DNA of 12,415 nucleotides from Pseudomonadota bacterium (lineage in GTDB: Bacteria > Pseudomonadota > Gammaproteobacteria > Burkholderiales > Eutrophovitaceae). Shown here piece after piece: positions 6,796-12,415 of the stretch. Position 1 is the first letter of the stretch, and each line of letters starts with the position of its first letter. Location: contig PAHB01000077.1 of NCBI GenBank assembly GCA_002704665.1, forward strand, positions 1-12,415, given 5' to 3'. The notes under the pieces were generated by a model. The model was not told the origin of the DNA, ran no database searches, and saw only the letters and a program-made list of their open reading frames with translations. Both the position numbers and the translations under genes were made by a program.

Positions 6796-7588
6796 TCCTT
6801 CGTTTTTTCGTCCATTAAATAAACCACTCTCCGACTGGAGTGGCCAAAAAATTTGGATTGTCGGAGGAAGTTCTGGAATAGGTTTAGCTTTTGCCAAAGC
6901 CTGTATCAAAAAAGGAGCGAAAGTGGCACTGACCGGAAGAACCCTGGAGCCGATGCGTAATCTTGAAATCAAATATCCCGGAAAGGTTTTTGTAGCAAAA
7001 GCCGACGTTACGATACAAAAAGATTTATCAGATGCATACACCCGAATAGCTATGAAGCTTGAATCGATAAATATGCTGGTGTACCTAGCAGCGCTTTACA
7101 GCCCTATGGAAAGCTCTGATTTTGACCAAAAAATGAGCGTAGAAACAATAAACGTCAACTTAACTGGTTTTTTAAACACTATCGCGCTTGTCTTGCCCGA
7201 ATTTAACCTTAAGCGACAAGGACGAATAGTAATCGTTTCAAGTGTTGCAGGATACAGAGGTTTACCCAATTCCTTTGTTTACGGAGCAACCAAGGCTGCT
7301 TTGATAAATTTAGCAGAAACCATGTTTTTAGACATGAAAGAAAAAGGTGTAGGGGTGCATCTTGTGAACCCAGGTTTTGTGGAAACCAGACTAACGAGAA
7401 AGAATTCCTTTGCCATGCCCATGATTATTCAACCCCACGAAGCAGCGAAACAGATCATAAAAGGAATAGAAATCGGCTCATTTGAAATCCATTTTCCAAA
7501 AACATTTACGTTTTTTTTAAAAATGATGAGAATACTACCCTATAAGCTATATTTTTACCTTGTTGATTTTTTCACCAAAAACAACTAA
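6785..7588 (+). CDS. short-chain dehydrogenase/reductase (SDR) family protein
   Basis: 267-residue classical-type SDR, expected to oxidise or reduce a hydroxyl/carbonyl group with NAD(P)(H). The nucleotide-binding loop is GGSSGIG (27-33). The following LTGRT (49-53) contains an Arg that would favour NADPH. The catalytic set is Asn123 or Asn125, Ser153, Tyr166 and Lys170 (YGATK). NPGFVETRL (195-203) matches the PG motif after the active site. The usual NNAG segment is replaced by YLAALY (100-105). The C-terminus (about 241-263) is hydrophobic and rich in Phe, Leu and Tyr, which suggests attachment to the membrane. The ATG at 6785 lies inside the end of the MFS gene with an 11-base overlap, so translation is probably coupled. 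It is the last gene of the cluster. Confidence 0.92.
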   Translation: MKINPSFFRPLNKPLSDWSGQKIWIVGGSSGIGLAFAKACIKKGAKVALTGRTLEPMRNLEIKYPGKVFVAKADVTIQKDLSDAYTRIAMKLESINMLVYLAALYSPMESSDFDQKMSVETINVNLTGFLNTIALVLPEFNLKRQGRIVIVSSVAGYRGLPNSFVYGATKAALINLAETMFLDMKEKGVGVHLVNPGFVETRLTRKNSFAMPMIIQPHEAAKQIIKGIEIGSFEIHFPKTFTFFLKMMRILPYKLYFYLVDFFTKNN

Positions 7589-8235
7589 AACCTTATTTTG
7601 TCTTTTAGAATTTGGCAAAACAAAAAATTATCCTATAAATCATTGTAAAATATGCATTAATCAATATTTTTTTGTTTGGTTTTACTGAGAATAAAATCAG
7701 CAAAAACGATTACTCTCTCTAACTAATATAGTTAATTCGATGAATAGTTCTTTTACTTTTCTTTTGAAGTGGCATTAATTTTTTTCATTCTAAGTAATGG
7801 TAGGGTGGACTAAAGAGCGTCAATCGCGTAGATAATTGTACAGTTTATTGTTAGAGGTTTAGTGCGAACTTTTTGTCAGTCTGCGTAGTCTCTGCGTTAA
7901 AATAGGCAAAACTCAACGACGGTTTATGATGTTGAGGAAAAAAAAGATTGAAATTCGTTATTTTTTGACGACAGCCTTAAAAGGGTGTTGCTGGTAGTTT
8001 TCCAAAGAACTATCGCCATAATCGGCGAGATATATAGGGAAACACGAAAAAGGCGCTTAGCACGTTTTATCTCTAGCGCTGTTCCAAGGTTGTAAACTTG
8101 AATGATCAATTGTGTAGAAAGCAACTTAATTTCATTAAAATCTTCGTTTTTTTCGCTTTTTTAGTATAATGTAAAGGCTTATAACGTAATATTTTTAACG
8201 GTTTTATGCCGAAAGACTAGGGAGTAATTAAAGAT
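7589..8235. other. 647-base gene-free region
   Basis: No convincing coding frame is present on either strand; the only longer open frame (minus, 7924-8124) starts with TTG and resembles nothing I know. The left part (7589-7860) is very A+T-rich and shows no structure. The part from about 7860 to 8110 is less A+T-rich and holds several short inverted repeats (7912-7936, 7993-8014, 8011-8032, 8053-8079). The last 70 bases hold the presumed promoter and leader of yccA. No strong terminator was found directly after the SDR gene. Confidence 0.6.
8165..8170 (+). promoter_or_regulatory. putative -10 box for yccA
   Basis: A perfect TATAAT lies 65 bases before the yccA start codon. The -35 position holds only a poor match (TTCGTT at 8143-8148, 16-base spacing). 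The transcript would have a leader of roughly 60 bases. Confidence 0.4.
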
Positions 8236-8919
8236 ATGCAACCAGACATAATTAGCGCGAATTCCACCCCGATAGGAGCAGCACAGCAAAAAGTTCTGCG
8301 CAGTACCTACATGATGTTGTCTTTTACGATGGTCCCAACATTCATAGGAGCGATGATTGGCCTCTCAACGACTGGGTTTATCATGCGTCACCCTATAATG
8401 AGTTCATTGATAATGATAGCAGCAATTGTTGGTATCCAATTTGCCATTGCAAAAAACCGTAACAACAGTCTCGGAATTGTTTTGTTGCTCACAATGACCT
8501 TCATTTTGGGTTGGTGGCTCGGTCCGATTTTAAATGTCGCGCTCTCACTCAGTAACGGTCCTCAGCTCATTGGAATAGCGGCTCTTGGGACTGGTGGAAT
8601 TTTGATGGTAATGAGCCTGATTGCGACGACAACAAAACGGGATTTTTCGTTTATGGGAAAAGCCCTGTTTGTCGGAATGATTGTGGTGTTCTTACTCATG
8701 ATCGGAAACATGTTCTTCCAAATACCCGCACTTGCCATGGCTATTTCGGCAATGATTATAGTAGTATTTTCACTATTTATATTGCATGATGTAAGTAGAA
8801 TTGTTAACGGTGGGGAAACCAACTACATAATGGCTGCGACTGGTGTCTACATCAGTCTCTACAACATTTTTGTGAGTCTACTTCATCTTTTAATGGCATT
8901 TGCAGGAAACCGCGAGTAG
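8236..8919 (+). CDS. yccA: YccA-like Bax inhibitor-1 family membrane protein
   Basis: 227-residue inner-membrane protein with seven predicted helices (about 25-45, 53-72, 78-98, 108-130, 141-161, 165-185, 203-223). It matches E. coli YccA as I recall it in KVLRSTYMMLS (19-29), LGPILN (95-100), KRDFSFMGKA (134-143), GGETNYI (192-198) and SLYNIFVSLL (207-216). YccA binds the membrane protease FtsH and restrains its degradation of SecY when secretion is jammed. Of the two BI-1 family aspartates, Asp185 is present, and the second is Asn210, as in YccA. The ATG at 8236 has an AGGGAG ribosome-binding site 11 bases upstream. It is a single-gene unit that converges on rlmD. Confidence 0.9.
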   Translation: MQPDIISANSTPIGAAQQKVLRSTYMMLSFTMVPTFIGAMIGLSTTGFIMRHPIMSSLIMIAAIVGIQFAIAKNRNNSLGIVLLLTMTFILGWWLGPILNVALSLSNGPQLIGIAALGTGGILMVMSLIATTTKRDFSFMGKALFVGMIVVFLLMIGNMFFQIPALAMAISAMIIVVFSLFILHDVSRIVNGGETNYIMAATGVYISLYNIFVSLLHLLMAFAGNRE

Positions 8920-8940
8920 GCTCTTTAGTTAAGTGAAAAC

Positions 8941-8975
8941 GAGTAAGGCGGAAACCAAGAAAATCCGCCTGACTC
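8941..8975. terminator. hairpin terminator between convergent yccA and rlmD
   Basis: AGGCGGA (8946-8952) pairs perfectly with TCCGCCT (8964-8970), and GAGT/ACTC extends the stem across one A-G mismatch. On the minus strand the stem is followed at once by GTTTT, which suits termination of the pyrF-rlmD unit. On the plus strand a run of six T residues comes only 11 bases later (8987-8992), so bidirectional use is likely but less clear. Confidence 0.7.
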
Positions 8976-8990
8976 AAACTAGGCAGTTTT

Positions 8991-10289
8991 TTATCTCACA
9001 AACATTGCGATAGCCTCAAAGTGGGAAGTGTTTGGAAACATGTTTACAATCCCCACTCCCTTACATTTGTAGCCTTTTACATTTACCAAAACACCAGCAT
9101 CCCTAGCAAGAGTTGCGCTATTGCATGAAATATAAACTATAACTTTGGGTCCCGTCGGTCTTATTTTAGCCACCAGTTGACTCGCACCGTCCCTCGGAGG
9201 ATCTATTAAACACTTATCCAACATATTAATTTCTTGAGCGATTTTCGGGTCATCAGAAAATAAATCTGTCACGGCAAAACTCGTGTTAGATGACAACCCA
9301 TTTTCCCTAGCATTTAAGCTAGCTTGATCAATCAGTGAAGAGTTACTCTCATAGCCTTTTACAAATGCTCCTCTAGCAGCAACCGGAAGAGAAAAATTAC
9401 CCAAGCCGCAAAAGTAATCACCAATAATTTCCCCAGGTTTTGGTTGTAGCAAAGAAATGGCACGTCGTACTAATACTCGATTAATTTCAAAATTTACCTG
9501 AGTAAAGTGAGTCGGTAGAAATTTTATATTTAAATTAAATTCAGGTAAAAAATATGATAAAGACGGATTATTTTTTTTGGGATAATATAAAAAAATACTT
9601 TCAATACCGGCAGGCTGTAAAAAAATCTGGATCTTATAAATATTAGCAAATTCCTTTAATTTTAATTTGTCGTCAACAGAAAGCTCATCCATCACTCGAA
9701 AAATTAAACCAGTACTACTCTCAGAATCGGCGAACTCTATTTGCGGTATCTTGTTGCGTATGGACAAATTAAAAATTAACTGTCTCAAAGGATCTATAAG
9801 CAGTGACATTTTTTTTGGTAAAACATTACAGCTACTCATGTCGGTGACAAAACTACTTTTTTTCTCTCGGAATCCAACTAAAACATCATTTTTTTTTTGG
9901 ACAAACCTGGCAGATAATCTGGCACGTCGCCTGTAAGCCCACTGCTTTCCATGTATCGGCGCGAAAATTATTCCCGGTTTTGTTTTACCTATGCGAGCAA
10001 AATTATCCTCCAGAACCCTCTGTTTCGCTGAAACCTGAGTTCCAATGTCCATATGCTGCATACTACACCCTCCGCATCTACCGAAGTACTCACATTGTGG
10101 AACTACTCTGTGAGGGGAGGACTTAAGTAAAGTTGAGACTTTGGCATTATTGAAAGACAGTTTTTTCTTACTGATATCACACTCTACAAACTCTCCAGTA
10201 ATAGCGTCCTCTACAAAGGTTACTTTACCGTCAATCTTGGCTACCCCTCTACCTTGAATATCAACGCTATCAATAATCGTACGTGACAC
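8991..10289 (-). CDS. rlmD: 23S rRNA (uracil(1939)-C(5))-methyltransferase RlmD
   Basis: 432-residue enzyme that uses SAM to make 5-methyluridine at position 1939 of 23S rRNA. A short N-terminal TRAM-like RNA-binding domain (about 1-55) is followed by the iron-sulfur cluster cysteines Cys66, Cys72, Cys75 and Cys154. The central RNA-binding part is more divergent. The methyltransferase domain has FTQVN (262-266), the SAM loop DYFCGLGNFSLP (291-302), DPPRDG (363-368), the nucleophile Cys389 in YISCNSATLARD and the base Glu425 in HFEAIA. All catalytic residues are present. It starts with GTG at 10289, with AAGGA nearby overlapping the end of hldD; the gap to hldD is 9 bases. The RumA/RlmD type is favoured over TrmA by the cysteine cluster. 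Confidence 0.95.
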   Translation of the reverse strand: MSRTIIDSVDIQGRGVAKIDGKVTFVEDAITGEFVECDISKKKLSFNNAKVSTLLKSSPHRVVPQCEYFGRCGGCSMQHMDIGTQVSAKQRVLEDNFARIGKTKPGIIFAPIHGKQWAYRRRARLSARFVQKKNDVLVGFREKKSSFVTDMSSCNVLPKKMSLLIDPLRQLIFNLSIRNKIPQIEFADSESSTGLIFRVMDELSVDDKLKLKEFANIYKIQIFLQPAGIESIFLYYPKKNNPSLSYFLPEFNLNIKFLPTHFTQVNFEINRVLVRRAISLLQPKPGEIIGDYFCGLGNFSLPVAARGAFVKGYESNSSLIDQASLNARENGLSSNTSFAVTDLFSDDPKIAQEINMLDKCLIDPPRDGASQLVAKIRPTGPKVIVYISCNSATLARDAGVLVNVKGYKCKGVGIVNMFPNTSHFEAIAMFVR

Positions 10290-10298
10290 ATTAGATCC

Positions 10299-11300
10299 TT
10301 AGGATTTACTGTTCTCCACTAACCATTGCACATATTTATCAATACCAGACTCTAAGTCTAAAAACGGAAGATCATAACCAATTTCCGTCAATTTACTTGT
10401 ATCAGCCTCTGTGAAATTTTGATATTTATCTAACAAATCATCAGGAAATGGAATATATTTCAGGATTTTCTTCTGCAATATCTCCTCGAGGCTTAAATTC
10501 TCCTCACCGTCACGCTTACGGCATGCATTTATCGTTGCCACTGCTAATGAGTTGAAAGATCTGGCGGTACCAGTACCGCAATTAAAAATTCCCGATTTAT
10601 CCTGATTTTCTAAGAACCATAAATTCAAAGCGACTGCGTCAATAACTGAAACAAAATCTCGCTCTTGTTCTCCATTACGGTATCCTCCACTTCCCTGGAA
10701 AAGGTTAACTTGACCAAATTTTGTGTATTGGTTAAATAAATGGTAACCGACAGAAGCCATATTATCTTTGTGGGACTCCCGAGGACCATAGACGTTAAAG
10801 TAACGAAGACCAACAACTTGCGCGGTGTTATCTTCCCATCTTCGGCGAACAAGTTGGTCAAAAAGGAATTTTGAGTACCCGTAAACATTTATTGGCATTT
10901 CACATTTCCGTGACTCTGAAAATTCGTTGGAACCTCCGTATACGGCTGCAGACGAGGCGTAAATTAGTGGCACTGCCTCTTGTTGGCAATAGGCAAGAAT
11001 ATCACTGGAGTACCTATAATTATTATCCATAACATAACCACCATCAGTTTCCATGGTATTAGAACATGCTCCTTGGTGAAGGATAGCTGAGATTTCGCCG
11101 TCAAACGAACCTGCACTCAGAGCTAACCGAAACTCATCCTTCGGAAAATAATCCGCAATATCACAATCAACTAGATTTAAAAATTTCCGTGGATCAGTCA
11201 AATTATCCACTGCTAAAATATTTGAAATTCCTTTTTCATTTAGTGCTTTTACTATGTTAGACCCAATCAAACCGGCCGCCCCTGTTACCACTATGTTCAT
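10299..11300 (-). CDS. hldD: ADP-glyceromanno-heptose 6-epimerase HldD
   Basis: 333-residue member of the extended SDR family. It converts ADP-D-glycero-D-manno-heptose to the L-glycero form, the last step in making the heptose donor for the LPS inner core. The N-terminal NADP-binding motif is GAAGLIG (7-13). The catalytic residues fall where they do in the E. coli enzyme as I recall it: Ser116, Tyr140 and Lys144 in YGYSK, and Lys178 in ESHKDNMASV. RYFNVYGPRE (166-175) is the substrate-site signature of the family. Length is close to usual (about 310-330). The ATG at 11300 has a strong GAGGAAA ribosome-binding site. It lies 28 bases after the heptose kinase gene, in the same unit. Confidence 0.96.
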   Translation of the reverse strand: MNIVVTGAAGLIGSNIVKALNEKGISNILAVDNLTDPRKFLNLVDCDIADYFPKDEFRLALSAGSFDGEISAILHQGACSNTMETDGGYVMDNNYRYSSDILAYCQQEAVPLIYASSAAVYGGSNEFSESRKCEMPINVYGYSKFLFDQLVRRRWEDNTAQVVGLRYFNVYGPRESHKDNMASVGYHLFNQYTKFGQVNLFQGSGGYRNGEQERDFVSVIDAVALNLWFLENQDKSGIFNCGTGTARSFNSLAVATINACRKRDGEENLSLEEILQKKILKYIPFPDDLLDKYQNFTEADTSKLTEIGYDLPFLDLESGIDKYVQWLVENSKS

Positions 11301-11328
11301 GACTGTTTCCTCAAGTTAAATTAATAAC

Positions 11329-12261
11329 CTAAAATTTTCGATCGCCAAACAATTCATCTGAGCTAACGACCGCTGTTCCCAATTTAGCGACAACTAAACC
11401 CGCCGCTTTATTCGCCCAGCTGACGGAATCTTGTAACGACTCGCCTGCTGCGAGCATCACTCCCAAAACAGCAATTACTGTGTCACCTGCACCACTTACG
11501 TCATATACCTCTTGCGCTAACGCTGGAACATGAAACTCTCCGTCCTTATTATCAAATAGGGTCATTCCTTTTTCGCTAAGCGTTAATAAAAGTGAATCTA
11601 TCCCGTTTACCTTACATACTTCACTCACTTTTTTTTGTAAAAACACATCATCCTCTTTAATTCCTGTCGCTTTAAATAATTCATCTCGATTAGGAGTTAT
11701 AATTTTTGCCCCCTTGTATCTGCTGAAATCATCACCTTTAGGATCTACCACAACCGGTATCCCGAGAGAGTTGGCGATTTGAATCATTTTCTTAATATGT
11801 TTAAGCCCCCCCTTGCCATAATCTGACAATATCACAACGTCACAATCTTTTACTACGCTTTCAAATTCTCTCATTGAAGCTGCTAAAACCTCTCCTTTTG
11901 GCTCTTCTTCAAAATCTAACCGTATAAGTTGCTGCTGCCTTCCAACAATCCTAATTTTAATTGTCGTAATTAAGTTTGGATCCTCTTTGATTCTATTTTC
12001 AATACCATCAGAGTCCAGCAAAACCTTCATACTATTTGCCGCCTCGTCTGTACCCAATACAGAAACTAAAACACTCTTAACACCAACAGAGGCCACATTC
12101 CGTGCCACATTAGCAGCACCACCCAAGCGCTCTTCTATACGATCAATTTTTACCACCGGCACAGGCGCCTCTGGAGATATTCGATTAACATCACCGAACC
12201 AGTAGCGGTCCAGCATCACGTCTCCCGCAACAAGAACTTTTAATGAATTTAATGATTTCAC
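11329..12261 (-). CDS. rfaE1: D-glycero-beta-D-manno-heptose-7-phosphate kinase (kinase-only HldE/RfaE1)
   Basis: 310-residue PfkB/ribokinase-fold kinase that phosphorylates heptose 7-phosphate at C1 on the way to ADP-heptose. The N-terminal segment VAGDVMLDRYWFGDVNRISP (11-30) and LGGAANVARNVASVG (46-60) are typical of the kinase half of HldE. VDPKG (172-176) and TPNRDE (189-194) follow. The anion hole and catalytic base are in DVSGAGDT (254-261, Asp260). The cytidylyltransferase half of the fused E. coli HldE (about 477 residues) is absent and would be a separate gene elsewhere (rfaE2/hldC). The start is GTG at 12261, preceded by AGAGAAG. It is located between pyrF and hldD. Confidence 0.94.
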   Translation of the reverse strand: MKSLNSLKVLVAGDVMLDRYWFGDVNRISPEAPVPVVKIDRIEERLGGAANVARNVASVGVKSVLVSVLGTDEAANSMKVLLDSDGIENRIKEDPNLITTIKIRIVGRQQQLIRLDFEEEPKGEVLAASMREFESVVKDCDVVILSDYGKGGLKHIKKMIQIANSLGIPVVVDPKGDDFSRYKGAKIITPNRDELFKATGIKEDDVFLQKKVSEVCKVNGIDSLLLTLSEKGMTLFDNKDGEFHVPALAQEVYDVSGAGDTVIAVLGVMLAAGESLQDSVSWANKAAGLVVAKLGTAVVSSDELFGDRKF

Positions 12262-12300
12262 TATTCTTCTCTATATTTATACTCGAATAAATAAAAAAAA

Positions 12301-12415
12301 CTAACCGATCTCACTATTTATTTTATCAATAATTTCCATAGGGTTGCTAGATTGATTAATTGACCTACCAATGACGAAAAAGCTCGCCCCTTCTCTAATC
12401 GCGTTAATAGGATTC
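12301..12415 (-). CDS. pyrF: orotidine 5'-phosphate decarboxylase, C-terminal fragment
   Basis: Only the last 37 residues and the stop codon are in the window; the gene continues past the right edge. The fragment reads NPINAIREGASFFVIGRSIN and then a short helix. It matches the C-terminal strand and phosphate-binding Arg of OMP decarboxylase (usual form VIGRPIT, then ADNP), the enzyme that makes UMP. The family's Pro after the Arg is Ser here. The call rests on a short stretch but is supported by the pyrF-rfaE1-hldD order seen in Betaproteobacteria. The gap to rfaE1 is 39 A+T-rich bases without a terminator, so the two are likely co-transcribed. Confidence 0.85.
   Translation of the reverse strand, partial: NPINAIREGASFFVIGRSINQSSNPMEIIDKINSEIG

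Noticed and set aside
7596..7620. Hairpin TTTTGTC/GGCAAAA just after the SDR gene
   Set aside because: The stem is A+T-rich with a wobble pair and no T run follows, so it is not a credible terminator.
7924..8124. 66-residue open frame on the minus strand in the large gene-free interval
   Set aside because: It starts with TTG, has no clear ribosome-binding site, resembles no family, and overlaps a stretch better explained by inverted repeats.
1..12415. tRNA, rRNA, CRISPR, insertion sequence or prophage features
   Set aside because: I scanned for TPsiC-loop motifs, regular repeats, transposase-like proteins and phage genes and found none.

Overview
The window looks like a chromosomal segment of a low-GC, Gram-negative proteobacterium. 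Evidence for an outer membrane is the pair of LPS-heptose genes and an apparent outer-membrane beta-barrel protein. The order pyrF, then a kinase-only heptose gene (rfaE1/hldA), then hldD, together with the split (not fused) HldE, is the arrangement I associate with Betaproteobacteria. The high A+T content would fit a streamlined aquatic lineage. This placement is an inference, and a gammaproteobacterium is not excluded. I see no insertion sequence, phage gene, CRISPR array, tRNA or rRNA.

Layout. Positions 1-612 (minus) hold a glutathione S-transferase family gene. Positions 745-2073 (minus) hold a two-gene unit: a DUF2177 four-helix membrane protein followed by a secreted, probably outer-membrane beta-barrel protein of unknown function. 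A 145-base divergent control region (2074-2218) separates this from a tight five-gene plus-strand cluster (2219-7588). The cluster encodes an FAD/NAD(P)-binding oxidoreductase (COG2907-like), a DUF1365 protein, a cyclopropane-fatty-acid-synthase-like SAM methyltransferase, a GPH/MelB-type MFS transporter and a short-chain dehydrogenase. Two adjacent pairs overlap by 4 and 11 bases, and the other gaps are under 30 bases. After a 647-base gene-free stretch with several small inverted repeats comes yccA (8236-8919, plus), a BI-1 family modulator of FtsH. It converges on a minus-strand unit that reads pyrF (partial, at the right edge), rfaE1/hldA, hldD, rlmD. A hairpin terminator lies between yccA and rlmD.

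How the genes work together. The plus-strand cluster most plausibly modifies unsaturated acyl chains of membrane phospholipids. A SAM methyltransferase would alkylate the double bond, and the flavoprotein and SDR would supply redox steps. DUF1365 and the MFS protein are constant partners of unknown role, and the MFS protein may move a lipid-like substrate. Its methyltransferase lacks two of the residues that hold the catalytic bicarbonate in E. coli CFA synthase, so its product may be a methylated or furan-type fatty acid, not a cyclopropane. This is the most interesting system in the window. The right-hand unit is housekeeping: UMP synthesis, ADP-heptose for the LPS inner core, and 23S rRNA methylation.
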